From Chroogloeocystis siderophila 5.2 s.c.1 (lineage in GTDB: Bacteria > Cyanobacteriota > Cyanobacteriia > Cyanobacteriales > Chroococcidiopsidaceae), in contig NZ_MRCC01000012.1 of NCBI RefSeq assembly GCF_001904655.1, positions 62,001-126,000 on the forward strand: a stretch of DNA of 64,000 nt, read 5' to 3'. A program made the translations under genes and the position numbers. Shown piece by piece: positions 1 through 9,083 of the stretch. How positions within the stretch are numbered: position 1 is the stretch's first letter; every line of letters starts with the position of its first letter. The notes beneath the pieces were generated by a model. The model did no database searches. It was not told the origin of the DNA and was given only the letters and a program-made list of their open reading frames with translations.

Positions 1-697
1 CTGAAGCAATGATGACTGACTCTGGATACGTTGGGTCATCGCGTAGCCAATAAAGCGATGGTGTTTGTGTGTTAGTTGCAAATCGCGAAGCAACTAGCTG
101 TTGTCCGTCACTGATAATCATGTTGGCGGATGCGCTGATGTCACGCGAGGTTGTTAACTGATCTAGTGTGAGTAGAGCATTTTGCAGTGCTTGCGCGAGT
201 GTAGCATTAGGGTTGTTGTGTAATTCTTCAATCACTAACGCAAAAAAGTGTTCGGAATCGGTGCTACCTTTAATTGATTTATACGCCGCATCACTTAAGC
301 GATCGCGTAATGGTCTAGCCAACGTGTCGCGAAAATTTTCAATTCGACCGTTATGAATGCACAATAACTGCTGATAATCAAAAGGTTGACAGTTACTTAA
401 ATCTACCGCTTGACCTGCTGTTGCACTGCGTACCGTCCCTAAGATGCATTTTGATTCGATGTAGCGCCCCAAACTGGAAAGATTTGTATCGTTCCAGATT
501 GGTATTATATTTTTGTATGTAAATGGATTCGTCTCTTTTTGCGCGTGATACCAACCGATTCCGAATCCGTCAGCATTGAGTAGCCCCGAATTCATCTCAC
601 GCGGCTGGTAACTTTGCACAATCAATGAGTGTTCTGGTTTAGTCAATACGCGATCGAGTAAAATTGATGAACCTAAATAAGCAAGCAAACGGCACAT
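1..697 (-). CDS. Class II glutamine amidotransferase, EgtC-like (3' end beyond window)
   Basis: I translated this open frame directly; it begins MCRLLAYLG and runs off the left edge, giving about 232 codons. Cys2 after the initiator Met is the N-terminal nucleophile of class II (Ntn) amidotransferases. NADGFGIGWY, NGRIENF and STDSEHFFAL are further family signatures. The closest family I recognise is EgtC, which removes glutamate from the gamma-glutamyl-cysteinyl-hercynine intermediate of ergothioneine synthesis. EgtB and EgtD are not visible, so the pathway role is unproven and a generic YafJ-like amidotransferase is possible. The gene lies 60 bp downstream of the glucosidase on the same strand and may be co-transcribed. 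A second class II amidotransferase lies at 38899. Confidence 0.75.
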   Translation of the reverse strand, partial: MCRLLAYLGSSILLDRVLTKPEHSLIVQSYQPREMNSGLLNADGFGIGWYHAQKETNPFTYKNIIPIWNDTNLSSLGRYIESKCILGTVRSATAGQAVDLSNCQPFDYQQLLCIHNGRIENFRDTLARPLRDRLSDAAYKSIKGSTDSEHFFALVIEELHNNPNATLAQALQNALLTLDQLTTSRDISASANMIISDGQQLVASRFATNTQTPSLYWLRDDPTYPESVIIAS

Positions 698-757
698 AGG
701 TAAAGCTAATCGTGTTGTAACAATGCTTCACTATTGTAAGCATGTGTCATCTGGGGA

Positions 758-3439
758 TTAATCAATCACTCGTGCTTTTAAGGATTTTTGCGATCGCTCA
801 GTAGGTGCATGTTGATACGCTTGATGAATTAAGTCCGCGACTAAACCTGTCCAACCTGTTTGATGATTAGCGCCAAGTCCTGCGCCGTCGTCGCCGTTGA
901 AGTACTCATGGAACAAGATCCAATTTTGCCACTGCGGGTCATTCTGAAACTTCTCGATTCCGCCAAATACAGGTCTACGCTGTCCTGAACGTAGGAATAT
1001 CCGCATTAATCGCTGTGATAACTCGGTAGCTACTTCTTCTAGGTTCATATGTTTACCTGAACCTGTAGGACACTCTATGGTAAACTCATCGCCTAAATAG
1101 TTATGATACTTTTGCAGCGATTCAATAATTAGGAAATTCATCGGAAACCACACAGGACCGCGCCAATTAGAATTTCCGCCAAACATTCCACTTGTAGATT
1201 CTGCTGGCTCATAATCTACGCGATACTGAGCATTTCCCGCATCAAAAATGTAAGGATTTTCAGCATGAAACTTAGAAAGCGAGCGAATACCATAATCACT
1301 CAAAAATTCTGTTTCATCTAACATTTTTTGAAGAATTAATCGCAACTTATTCTGATTAACAATTGCAAGTAATCGCCTTTCTCCTACCCCTTCTGCTTCC
1401 ATACAAGCAATATTTCTGGTTAAATTTGAGCGATTATTAATAAACCACTCAAACCGCTTTTTAAACCCAGGAAAGGCGTCTAATGTTGCTTGTTCGAGAA
1501 CTTCTACACCAAAAATTGGCACAAGCCCAACCATCGAACGAACTTTTAGATGAACTCGTTCATTATGCGGAAAGTGTAGAACATCATAGTAGAAATTATC
1601 GTCATCATCCCATAAATGAACATCAGTATCGCCAATGTGATTCATCGCATCCGCAATGTAGAGAAAGTGTTCAAAAAACTTACTTGCAATATCTTCATAA
1701 GGGGGATTGTCTTTGGCTAATTCGAGTGCGATCGCTAACATATTTAAACAATACATCCCCATCCAACTCGTACCATCAGATTGATCGAGATGTCCCCCTG
1801 TTGGTAGTTGTGAACTTCGGTCAAAAACTCCGATGTTATCTAATCCTAAAAAGCCACCTTGAAAGACATTGTTACCTTCCTCATCTTTACGATTTACCCA
1901 CCAAGTAAAATTTAACAGTAATTTTTGAAATACGCGTTCGAGAAAGTCTTTATCTGCACGTCCATACATTTGTTTTTCAATTTGGTAGACGCGCCAAGTT
2001 CCCCACGCATGAACTGGTGGATTAACGTCACTAAAATGCCATTCATACGCAGGCATTTGTCCATTAGGATGTAGATACCACTCGCGTGTGAGGCGATCCA
2101 TCTGACGCTTAGCAAAATCAGGATCGATCATCGCTAGCGGTATGACGTGAAAAGCTAAATCCCAAGCTGCAAACCACGGAAATTCCCACTTGTCGGGCAT
2201 CGAAAGAATGTCATCATTAAATAAATGAATCCATTCTTGATTGCGTTTATAAGTTCGCTGTGGTGTTGGCTGGGTCGGATCGCCGTTTAACCAATCTTCG
2301 ATAACGTAATGATAAAACTGCTTTGTCCAGAGTAAGCCAGCAAAAGCTTGACGTTGCACGCTTTGCGCATCAGGATCGCTAACATTAGGAGAAATGCGCT
2401 GATAAAATTCGTCGGCTTCTTGTTGACGCGTTGCAAAAACTTGCTCAAATTCTTCGCCAAAAGGCGCGGTTAAATTAGCAGTATCACAAAGTCTTAAACA
2501 GATAACTTTTTCTTGTCCTGCACCGATATTTAATACATAGTAAGGAGAAACTTTTGTTCCTACTTGGTCAGGATTGACAGCTTCTTTCTTACCATGAACA
2601 ACGTAATCGTTAATGCTATCTTTTACATAAGGTGATTTATTAGGTTGACCAAATAATCTTTCGTAGTTAGTTTCGTTTTCGGTGAAGAGAAGTTCGCTAG
2701 CTGCTTCGCAATAGAACCATCTTTCTCCTAAGGTTGGGTGCGCAGCTTCAATTATACTAAATGTGTCTGATTTAAGCTTCTTTAAAAGGGGTTTTTGGCT
2801 ATTTTCTTCCCACGACCACGTATTACGAAACCATAATGTCGGTAGTAAGTGTAGCGTTTTTTCTTCCGAACCGCGATTAACAACTTTGATTTTAATTAAG
2901 ATATCTTCGTCAGTGTTTTTAGCATATTCAACAAAGACATCAAAATAGCGATCGCCATCAAAGATTCCTGTATCGAGTAGTTCAAACTCTGGGTCGTGAT
3001 AGCCACGGCGCTGATTTTCTTGGACTAATTCCGCATACGGAAAAGCTTGCTGCGGATACTTATACAAACACTTCATGTAAGCATGAGAGGGCGTGTTGTC
3101 AAGATAAAAGTAATACTCTTTAACATCCTCGCCGTGATTGCCTTCTGGTCCAGTTAAGCCGAAAATACGTTCTTTGAGAATCGGATCGACTTCATTCCAG
3201 AGGGCGATCGCAAAACATAATCGCTGGTGATTATCCGAAATTCCGGCAATGCCATCTTCCCCCCAGCGATAAGCACGTGAGCGAGCATGATCGTGGGGAA
3301 AATAATCCCAAGCTGAACCAGTTGCGCTGTAATCTTCACGCACTGTCCCCCATTGACGCTCGCTCAGGTAAGGCCCCCAACGTCGCCAGTAGGCTTTACG
3401 TGTGCGATCTTCTTCGAGTCTGATTTCTTCTTGAATCAT
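758..3439 (-). CDS. GH63/MGH1-like glucosidase, 893 aa
   Basis: A large soluble protein of the bacterial glucosidase family related to GH63 processing glucosidases, which cleave alpha-glucosidic bonds with an (alpha/alpha)6-barrel domain. The N-terminal third (about residues 1-330) looks like the beta-sandwich domain. The barrel follows, with [10 protein letters not shown] near residue 425 and [11 protein letters not shown] near residue 760; the conserved aspartate in the former is the likely acid/base position by family analogy. No signal peptide is present, so it is probably cytoplasmic, acting on stored or imported glucosides; the substrate cannot be read from sequence. It starts 25 bp after the pentapeptide gene at 3465-4040 on the same strand, suggesting an operon. 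Confidence 0.8.
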   Translation of the reverse strand: MIQEEIRLEEDRTRKAYWRRWGPYLSERQWGTVREDYSATGSAWDYFPHDHARSRAYRWGEDGIAGISDNHQRLCFAIALWNEVDPILKERIFGLTGPEGNHGEDVKEYYFYLDNTPSHAYMKCLYKYPQQAFPYAELVQENQRRGYHDPEFELLDTGIFDGDRYFDVFVEYAKNTDEDILIKIKVVNRGSEEKTLHLLPTLWFRNTWSWEENSQKPLLKKLKSDTFSIIEAAHPTLGERWFYCEAASELLFTENETNYERLFGQPNKSPYVKDSINDYVVHGKKEAVNPDQVGTKVSPYYVLNIGAGQEKVICLRLCDTANLTAPFGEEFEQVFATRQQEADEFYQRISPNVSDPDAQSVQRQAFAGLLWTKQFYHYVIEDWLNGDPTQPTPQRTYKRNQEWIHLFNDDILSMPDKWEFPWFAAWDLAFHVIPLAMIDPDFAKRQMDRLTREWYLHPNGQMPAYEWHFSDVNPPVHAWGTWRVYQIEKQMYGRADKDFLERVFQKLLLNFTWWVNRKDEEGNNVFQGGFLGLDNIGVFDRSSQLPTGGHLDQSDGTSWMGMYCLNMLAIALELAKDNPPYEDIASKFFEHFLYIADAMNHIGDTDVHLWDDDDNFYYDVLHFPHNERVHLKVRSMVGLVPIFGVEVLEQATLDAFPGFKKRFEWFINNRSNLTRNIACMEAEGVGERRLLAIVNQNKLRLILQKMLDETEFLSDYGIRSLSKFHAENPYIFDAGNAQYRVDYEPAESTSGMFGGNSNWRGPVWFPMNFLIIESLQKYHNYLGDEFTIECPTGSGKHMNLEEVATELSQRLMRIFLRSGQRRPVFGGIEKFQNDPQWQNWILFHEYFNGDDGAGLGANHQTGWTGLVADLIHQAYQHAPTERSQKSLKARVID

Positions 3440-3464
3440 CAGCGTCGCTCTCTGAATGCTTATT

Positions 3465-4040
3465 TTATCTTCTCAGATTCGTTCCTTCTAGGTCAGCACC
3501 TTGGAGATTTGCCCCATCAAAGTTAGCTCCTTGTACGCGAGCGTCTTCCAAGTCTGCATTTTGCAAGTTAGCATTCTGGAAATTGGCATTTTGGAGATTA
3601 GCCTCTTCTAAATCAGCACTTTGAAGATTAGCACTGGAGAGATTTGCACCTTGCAAATCAGCTTTTTCTAAGTCTGCATCTCTTAAGTTGGCCTGCTGTA
3701 GATTTGCCTCTCGTAGATTTGCTTGATCCAAGTCAGCGCCCTGGAGATTAGCACCTTGGAGATTCGCACCTTGTAAGTTGGCGTCTTCTAGGTTAGCATC
3801 TCGTAAATCTGCACCACTCAGGTTACATCCAGGACATTGTCTAGTATTGAGTAACCGCTGTACGTCAGAAGATTGTGTTGGTGCTTGTGCTACCGGTTGC
3901 GTTGGTGCTGCTTGTTCTACCGGTTGTGTTGGAGGCTGTGCAACTGCTTGAGGCTCTTGCGTTGACGTTGCAGTATTGCAACCGAAAAGACCTAAGGCTG
4001 TCACCCAAAGAATTGATGTTCTTGTAATTAATTTATTCAT
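3465..4040 (-). CDS. Pentapeptide-repeat lipoprotein, 191 aa
   Basis: The N-terminus carries a signal ending in a lipobox, LFGC, with Cys21 as the likely lipid-modified residue, so the protein is probably membrane-anchored on the periplasmic side. A Pro/Gln/Thr-rich linker (residues 22-58) leads to the segment [15 protein letters not shown]. About two dozen A(D/N)LXX pentapeptides then run to the C-terminus and should form a right-handed quadrilateral beta-helix. GAGGAGGAA lies upstream of the ATG as a strong ribosome-binding site. A paralogue with the same CPGC-containing segment lies immediately upstream at 4097-4570. Function is unknown; the repeats show only the fold. Confidence 0.85.
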   Translation of the reverse strand: MNKLITRTSILWVTALGLFGCNTATSTQEPQAVAQPPTQPVEQAAPTQPVAQAPTQSSDVQRLLNTRQCPGCNLSGADLRDANLEDANLQGANLQGANLQGADLDQANLREANLQQANLRDADLEKADLQGANLSSANLQSADLEEANLQNANFQNANLQNADLEDARVQGANFDGANLQGADLEGTNLRR

Positions 4041-4096
4041 AGCTTATTGATTCCTCCTCATGCTCATTCAATCTGTTATTCTGCGCCTCAATTGAA

Positions 4097-4570
4097 TTAC
4101 CGATTTTGATTAGCGCGAATAGTTCCTTCTAAATCGGCTCCTTGCAAGTTAGCTCCATTGAGGTTCGTTCCTTGCAGATTTGCATCTTCTAGATCGGCGC
4201 TTCGCAAGTTAGCGTTTCGTAAGTTAGCGTTTCGTAAGTTTGCATTTTGTAAGTCTGCATCGCTCAAGTTTGCTTGTTGTAAGTTAGCCCCTTGAAGATT
4301 AGCCTTTTCCAAGTCAGCATTCTGTAGATTGGCTCCTTGAAGATTAGCGCCGCTCAGGTTTGCCTCTTCTAAATCGGCATTTCGCAGGTTAGCACCACGA
4401 AGGTTGCAGCCAGGGCATTGTTTGGTGTTGAGTAACCGCTGTACTTCAGAGGATTGTTGCGTTGATTGTGCGATCGCTTGGGGTAAGTATATAGCAAAGC
4501 CGACAGCAACTCCTAGAGAACTCATTACCGCAGTTTTGATCAGTGTATTCTTAGCAATGAGTAAATTCAC
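4097..4570 (-). CDS. Pentapeptide-repeat protein with signal peptide, 157 aa (GTG start)
   Basis: I place the start at GTG 4570 rather than at the longer in-frame ATG at 4651. GAGGAG sits seven bases before the GTG, and the longer form would overlap the end of the SDR gene. The resulting N-terminus has basic residues and a hydrophobic stretch ending LPQAIAQS, typical of signal peptidase I cleavage after AQ or AIA. The segment VQRLLNTKQCPGCNL then leads into about 20 A(D/N)LXX repeats. Unlike its neighbour it has no lipobox, so it should be soluble in the periplasm or secreted. The shared CPGC segment marks the two genes as a tandem duplication. Confidence 0.8.
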   Translation of the reverse strand: MNLLIAKNTLIKTAVMSSLGVAVGFAIYLPQAIAQSTQQSSEVQRLLNTKQCPGCNLRGANLRNADLEEANLSGANLQGANLQNADLEKANLQGANLQQANLSDADLQNANLRNANLRNANLRSADLEDANLQGTNLNGANLQGADLEGTIRANQNR

Positions 4571-4638
4571 CTTACAGCTCCTCACAGTTATTGTTTTTAC
4601 CCATGCTGTCAAAAGTACTGGGGTTTTATCATCTACCT

Positions 4639-5448
4639 TTAAGCTGACCAAGCTTCGCGAAAATCTGCATAAAGAGTGAGTCCGCCGTCTACGAATAAAG
4701 TTTGTCCGGTAATATACGCGGCTTCACTGGAAGCTAAGAAGGCGACTGCTGCTGCCATCTCTTCAGAAGTTCCCGCGCGTCCCATCGGGATGTGACTTTC
4801 TACCTCGGCTTTCTTTTCTGGATCGTCTGTCCAAGCTTCGTTAATCGGAGTAATTGTTGCGCCTGGTGCTACTGCGTTGACGCGAATACCGCGATCTGCA
4901 TACTCTAAAGCTAAAGTTTTTGTCAGATTTTCCATACCGCCTTTACTAATGGAATAGCTGACATACATCGGTCGCGGAATAATCTCATGAACGCTAGAGA
5001 TATTAATAATCACTCCTTGCCGATTTTGAGAAAGTAAGTGTTTGAGCGTTTCTCTTGCACAAAGATACGCGCCGCGTAGGTTAACTGAGATTACCTTGTC
5101 AAAATCATCGGTAGCGACTTCGTGGGAGGGACATTCTGTTTGAATTCCGGCGTTGTTGACGAGAATATCTAAACTGCCAAATTGTTCCACGACAGTGTTA
5201 ACCATGCGGATAATGTCTTCTTCTTTAGAGACATCACCTTGCACTGGTAGTGATTTGACACCACAACTTTCCACATCACCGCAGGCTTTTTGCATTATTT
5301 GTTCTTCGGTTTCTGCCGCATCATCTGGGCTTTTACGGTAGTTGATGGCGACATTGACACCTTCTTGGGCTAAACGAATTGCGATCGCTTGACCAATCCC
5401 TGAAGTTGCACCCGTCACTAAAGCATTTTTTCCTTTAAGACCTTGCAT
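4639..5448 (-). CDS. SDR-family oxidoreductase (glucose 1-dehydrogenase-like), about 269 aa
   Basis: A classical short-chain dehydrogenase. TGATSGIG near the N-terminus is the dinucleotide-binding turn, VNNAG follows strand 4, an SS pair provides the catalytic serine, and YSISKGG carries the catalytic Tyr-x3-Lys. GQTLFVDGG is the usual C-terminal signature. The family resemblance is to glucose 1-dehydrogenases, but SDR substrate cannot be assigned from sequence. I prefer the second ATG (5448), where AAAGG sits nine bases upstream; the first ATG (5454) is too close to it. It is the first gene of a possible five-gene minus-strand unit running through the pentapeptide genes and glucosidase to the EgtC-like gene, with gaps of 25-70 bp. 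Confidence 0.8.
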   Translation of the reverse strand: MQGLKGKNALVTGATSGIGQAIAIRLAQEGVNVAINYRKSPDDAAETEEQIMQKACGDVESCGVKSLPVQGDVSKEEDIIRMVNTVVEQFGSLDILVNNAGIQTECPSHEVATDDFDKVISVNLRGAYLCARETLKHLLSQNRQGVIINISSVHEIIPRPMYVSYSISKGGMENLTKTLALEYADRGIRVNAVAPGATITPINEAWTDDPEKKAEVESHIPMGRAGTSEEMAAAVAFLASSEAAYITGQTLFVDGGLTLYADFREAWSA

Positions 5449-5486
5449 ATGCATTAACCTTTAAGAACGCAAAACTAGAATTATGC

Positions 5487-5506
5487 GGGTGTACTACGGT
5501 ACACCC
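5487..5506 (-). terminator. Stem-loop after the fasciclin gene
   Basis: A perfect 8-bp stem GGGTGTAC/GTACACCC closes a four-base loop. It lies 15-34 bp past the stop codon of the fasciclin gene and before the SDR start on the same strand. Only a weak T-rich stretch follows on the minus strand, so it may be a partial terminator or attenuator between the two genes. Confidence 0.5.
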
Positions 5507-5520
5507 TTACACTATTTCAC

Positions 5521-6150
5521 CTATAGGTTAAGGTTTGGGGGAAGAATGACGCTATCAATTCCATGAATCACACCATTGCTAGCTTGAATGTCCGGTCGAA
5601 TCACCGTCGCATCATTCACGCGCACTTGATTCGCTGCTGCATCAACTTGGACATTGACAGGACTACCTTCAGCAGTAGCTACTTCTCCGGATTGCAATTG
5701 ATCTGACGTGACTTCTCCAGGAACTACGTGATATTGCAAGATTCTTCTTAAAGTTTCGCGGTTTTCTGGTTGTAACAACTGCTGACGTGTAGATTCTGAC
5801 AATCCAGCAAACGCTTCATTCGTTGGTGCAAATACAGTGTATGGTCCTTGTCCTTCGAGCGTTTCAGTTAAGCCTGCAGCATTCACCAATTCGGTCAAAG
5901 TACTAAATTGAGGATCGCCGCTAGCAACGTTGACAATCGAGTCTGTGGCTTCAGTGGTTGGTACTGTCGGTGTTGTTTGATCAGCAGGTGTTTCTCCAGG
6001 GGCTGGAGTAATTGTAGGAGTCGCTTCCGGTGCTGGCGATACCTGTGTTGTAGTTTGTGGCTCACACGCTGCTAATACAGGGAAGATTGCAAGTCCACCT
6101 AAAATTCCCGCAAATTTTCTCAGTGTAGATTTACGATTGTTCGTTTTCAT
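5521..6150 (-). CDS. Fasciclin-domain lipoprotein, 209 aa
   Basis: The N-terminus is basic then hydrophobic and ends in the lipobox LAAC, with Cys29 the predicted lipid anchor. A Pro/Thr-rich linker (about 30-70) is followed by one FAS1 domain. Its H1 and H2 signatures are visible as GPYTVFAPTNEAF and the later YHVVPGEV. FAS1 domains mediate adhesion or protein-protein contact at cell surfaces and are common single-domain proteins in cyanobacteria. The gene precedes the SDR gene by about 70 bp and is separated from it by a stem-loop. Placement on the periplasmic side of a membrane follows from the lipobox. Confidence 0.88.
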   Translation of the reverse strand: MKTNNRKSTLRKFAGILGGLAIFPVLAACEPQTTTQVSPAPEATPTITPAPGETPADQTTPTVPTTEATDSIVNVASGDPQFSTLTELVNAAGLTETLEGQGPYTVFAPTNEAFAGLSESTRQQLLQPENRETLRRILQYHVVPGEVTSDQLQSGEVATAEGSPVNVQVDAAANQVRVNDATVIRPDIQASNGVIHGIDSVILPPNLNL

Positions 6151-6243
6151 AAGATGCTCCTGATTGTTTTTTTCAAGCTGTTAGCTGTTAGTAGTTAGTT
6201 ATTTGTGCCGCAGCATCAACTACTAACCATTAGTTATGTCCTG

Positions 6244-6906
6244 CTATTGCAAGTTTGCAGGCACGTTTTCGGGTACAGTCCATAAGTAAAGCGTATGTTG
6301 GCGGCTCGGTCCTTGAACTCGAACAACATTATCTGGTTGCCATTCGCCCATATCAAAGTCGTGGGAGACAATGCGAGTACCAGGTCTTAACTCTCGTAGT
6401 AACTTGGGACGTAACTTGATGTTGATATCTGGTAAAAGATAGAGTGTAACTACAGTAGCTTCCCGCAAATCGGTTTGAAACAGGTCTTGCTGGACAATTT
6501 GCACGCGATCGCTCACATTGGCAGTATCCGCATTTTGACGCGCGCGCTGTACGAGTTCAGGATTAATTTCAAATCCATACGCCCGACTTGCACCGAACTT
6601 TTGGACAGCGGTAATAGGAATTCTACCGTCACCACTTCCTAGATCGTACACCACATCGTTACTAGTGACATTTGCCAACTGCAACATTTGGTCTACAACC
6701 TCTTGCGGAGTCGGCACATAAGGCACATCGGGTGCGCGTTCTTGCGGTTGCGTCGGCGCAGCCGTGGCAGCAGGTGCTTGCGTTTGAACTGTAGGTGCAG
6801 GTTGTTGGGCTTCTACTTCAAATTGACGTTGTTGCTCGCACCCAGCAACAAATAAGCCACCCGCGCCTAAACCTGCAATTAATAAACTTTTGATCGTTCG
6901 ATGCAT
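6244..6906 (-). CDS. Class I SAM-dependent methyltransferase-fold protein with lipobox, about 220 aa
   Basis: The preferred start is the ATG at 6906, preceded by AAGGAGA; an upstream in-frame ATG at 6933 lacks such a site. The N-terminus MHRTIKSLLIAGL leads to a lipobox-like VAGC with Cys23. A Gln/Pro/Thr-rich linker to about residue 65 precedes a Rossmann methyltransferase domain with motif I VYDLGSGDGR, an acidic residue at the end of strand 2 (GFEINPE) and a later VTLYLLPD. A methyltransferase fold behind an export signal is odd because SAM is cytoplasmic. Either the leader is a membrane anchor or the domain no longer methylates. Substrate unknown. Confidence 0.75.
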   Translation of the reverse strand: MHRTIKSLLIAGLGAGGLFVAGCEQQRQFEVEAQQPAPTVQTQAPAATAAPTQPQERAPDVPYVPTPQEVVDQMLQLANVTSNDVVYDLGSGDGRIPITAVQKFGASRAYGFEINPELVQRARQNADTANVSDRVQIVQQDLFQTDLREATVVTLYLLPDINIKLRPKLLRELRPGTRIVSHDFDMGEWQPDNVVRVQGPSRQHTLYLWTVPENVPANLQ

Positions 6907-7013
6907 ATACTCAATTTCTCCTTTTGATACCAATTGGATTAATCTTTGCTATACACAGATGTCTGACAATCGTTACGCGATCAGTTTCAAAATCCAAACT
7001 GGTACGTTCTTGC

Positions 7014-8366
7014 TCAAGTTTGCTGCTTGCGCGTCCAAAACAAAATTGGTATGCCTGAGATGACGACGACTAAACCTAGAAGTGCGCCAATTCCGGTATA
7101 AGTTACACTAGAGTAAAGTAGATAGATACAAATGATACAAAAAATGAGTGGGGTTACAGGATAAAACGGCACGTGGAAAGGTCTACGTACTTGTGGTTCG
7201 CGCTGTCGTAGGACAAAAATTGTCATGACAGAGAGTAAAAAAAAGAACCAAAATACCGGTGCTGTGTATTCCACCATCGTTTCAAAGCCATTGCGTGGAG
7301 CTAAAGTTCCGAATAAGACAAGTACGAGAGAAACTGCACCTTGGACGAGTAAAGCACCTGCTGGAGTATTGCCACCTCTTTGCCACCGACCAAGAAAGTT
7401 AAATCCAGCAAAGTCTTGCCCTAATGCATAATTTGTCCGCGCACCTGTAAAAATTGTGGCATTAGTAGCACCTAAAGTAGAAATCGCAATCAGAAAACTG
7501 ATAAACACCGCACCAGGCGTCCCAAATGCAGCGCGCATCAAGTCGGCGGCGACAGCTTGTGAACCGGCGGTTCCCGCAAGACCTAAGCCGCGTAGATAAG
7601 CAAGGTTGATCAGCAAATAAATTGCTGTAATAATCCCAAGACTCCAAACAAGCGATCGCACCATGTTGCGTCGGACATTGCGGATTTCCGCAGAAATATA
7701 CGCTGCTTCATTCCAACCGCCGTAGGACAGCAACACAAAAATCATCACTAATCCCAAACTGCTTTCGCTTGAAATAGTCGTTGGTTGCGGAGGTTTGATC
7801 GTTGCGGCTAAACCGACACCTACCACGAGTAACAGACCTAACACTTTGGCTGCGGTTAACCAATTTTGCGCAACTTTACCTTGTTGTACGCCAATAAGAT
7901 TCAAACCAGTTAAGAGGGCGATCGCGAGTGCGGCATAAATTGAAGGTGAATAAGTTCCTAGGCGAAATAGCTGCGAAGCATAATCGCCAAACACAAATGC
8001 TAGCAATGCAATCGAGCCAGTTTGAATCACGGTCATACGCGCCCAAGCAAATAAAAAAGCAACAGGTTTGCCAAATGCACGTAGCAAGTAATAATAGTTA
8101 CCACCTGTGTGCGGATAGGTTGTTGCTAACTCGCCATAACATAGTGCGCCGAGTAACGATATCAGTCCTCCCAAAACCCAAGCCCCAAGCGCAACAATGC
8201 CATTACCACTATTTGCAGCAACCAGCGCCGGTGTTTCAAAAATCCCTGCACCGATAACAATACCAACAATAATTGCGATCGCATCTCCAAACGCTAGCGC
8301 TGGCTCAGGTGCTATTGCAGTGCTTGTTATTTCTTCTTGATTTAAGCGGTGTTCTCGTTGCTCCAC
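7014..8366 (-). CDS. APC-family amino-acid permease, 450 aa
   Basis: A polytopic inner-membrane protein with about twelve hydrophobic segments. The first contains IVIGAGIFETPALV, the glycine-rich unwound helix of APC transporters that contacts the amino group and carboxylate of substrates. NYYYLLRAFGKPVAFLFAW and ARTNYALGQDF match conserved loops of the family. Length (450) is typical. Substrate specificity (amino acid or polyamine) is not readable. It is separated from the methyltransferase gene by about 110 bp and from the OB-fold gene by 127 bp, so co-transcription is uncertain. Confidence 0.85.
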   Translation of the reverse strand: MEQREHRLNQEEITSTAIAPEPALAFGDAIAIIVGIVIGAGIFETPALVAANSGNGIVALGAWVLGGLISLLGALCYGELATTYPHTGGNYYYLLRAFGKPVAFLFAWARMTVIQTGSIALLAFVFGDYASQLFRLGTYSPSIYAALAIALLTGLNLIGVQQGKVAQNWLTAAKVLGLLLVVGVGLAATIKPPQPTTISSESSLGLVMIFVLLSYGGWNEAAYISAEIRNVRRNMVRSLVWSLGIITAIYLLINLAYLRGLGLAGTAGSQAVAADLMRAAFGTPGAVFISFLIAISTLGATNATIFTGARTNYALGQDFAGFNFLGRWQRGGNTPAGALLVQGAVSLVLVLFGTLAPRNGFETMVEYTAPVFWFFFLLSVMTIFVLRQREPQVRRPFHVPFYPVTPLIFCIICIYLLYSSVTYTGIGALLGLVVVISGIPILFWTRKQQT

Positions 8367-8492
8367 TATAAATTTTTTTCTAAGCGGTTTGTGTTACCTA
8401 GTGTTATTCAGCGAGTGGCACGAGTGCAATCAGTACCAATAATGGGAAGCTAAAGCTGATATCCTTTTTGCCTCTCCTAGATTGAGTAAGGT

Positions 8493-8924
8493 CTATTTTA
8501 CTAACGAGTTTCGTGCCGGAGCATTGCCGCTGCCTCTAGCTCCAGGAGCGCGATTAGAACCGCCAGCCCAAGGCGGTGGACCCTGTGCGGGGCGAATTTG
8601 AATAACTGTACCATTGGCTCTCGTAATCGAGAATGCATCAAACTCACCGCCTCTTCCTAGTTCACCATTGACAGTGACTTGTTCTCCTGGAGAGATGTTG
8701 ATTTGTTGCCACCAACGCGGTCCAGCATCAACGATAATTTGTCCCGATTCATCTTCAAGGATAAAGTCATTCCCAACAACACTTGTCACTCTACCGGATA
8801 TTGTTGTTCCAGGAGGGCGTTGTTGTAGATCGCCAATTCGCATTTGCGATCGCGCTATAGTAGGCATTCCCAATACAGAAACTGACGCTGCTATAGCCAA
8901 GCCAAGTAAAAATTGCTTGTTCAT
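8493..8924 (-). CDS. Secreted OB-fold (BOF-like) protein, about 143 aa
   Basis: The start is placed at ATG 8924 because GAGGAG lies seven bases upstream; eight further upstream in-frame residues lack support. A signal peptide MNKQFLLGLAIAASVSVLG ends near ARS. The core (about 35-105) has the pattern of a small OB-fold: ISGRVTSVVGNDFILEDESG followed by a VTVNGEL strand. This resembles bacterial OB-fold stress proteins of the YgiW/YdeI type, though similarity is only by eye. A Gly/Pro/Ala-rich tail closes the protein. Probably periplasmic; role unknown. Confidence 0.6.
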   Translation of the reverse strand: MNKQFLLGLAIAASVSVLGMPTIARSQMRIGDLQQRPPGTTISGRVTSVVGNDFILEDESGQIIVDAGPRWWQQINISPGEQVTVNGELGRGGEFDAFSITRANGTVIQIRPAQGPPPWAGGSNRAPGARGSGNAPARNSLVK

Positions 8925-9020
8925 AGCTGATCTCCTCGTATTGTCCATATTGTTAAAAGTAAATGTGACAGTGGAGTGACAGCAATATGAACATCAGGTG
9001 ACATGATTCATTGTTAGGCA

Positions 9021-9068
9021 ATCCCTAAGCGCGTGTAAGGAGCTTCAATGTTTAACCAACTTAGGGAT
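9021..9068 (-). terminator. Inverted repeat after the beta-barrel-like gene
   Basis: ATCCCTAAG (9021-9029) and CTTAGGGAT (9060-9068) are perfect 9-bp complementary arms around a 30-base loop. They lie just past the stop codon of the gene starting at 10034. The long loop and missing T-run make this a weak terminator candidate. Confidence 0.35.
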
Positions 9069-9083
9069 CTTACCTAACGTAGT

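Noticed and set aside
1483-1908. 141-codon open frame on the plus strand inside the glucosidase
   Set aside because: It is fully antisense to a well-supported gene, has no family features and no ribosome-binding site.
1-3439. Ergothioneine biosynthetic cluster
   Set aside because: Only an EgtC-like amidotransferase is visible; its neighbour is a glucosidase and no EgtB or EgtD is seen within the window.
4571-4651. ATG start at 4651 for the second pentapeptide gene
   Set aside because: It would overlap the SDR gene, hide the signal peptide, and lacks a ribosome-binding site, while GTG 4570 has GAGGAG at good spacing.
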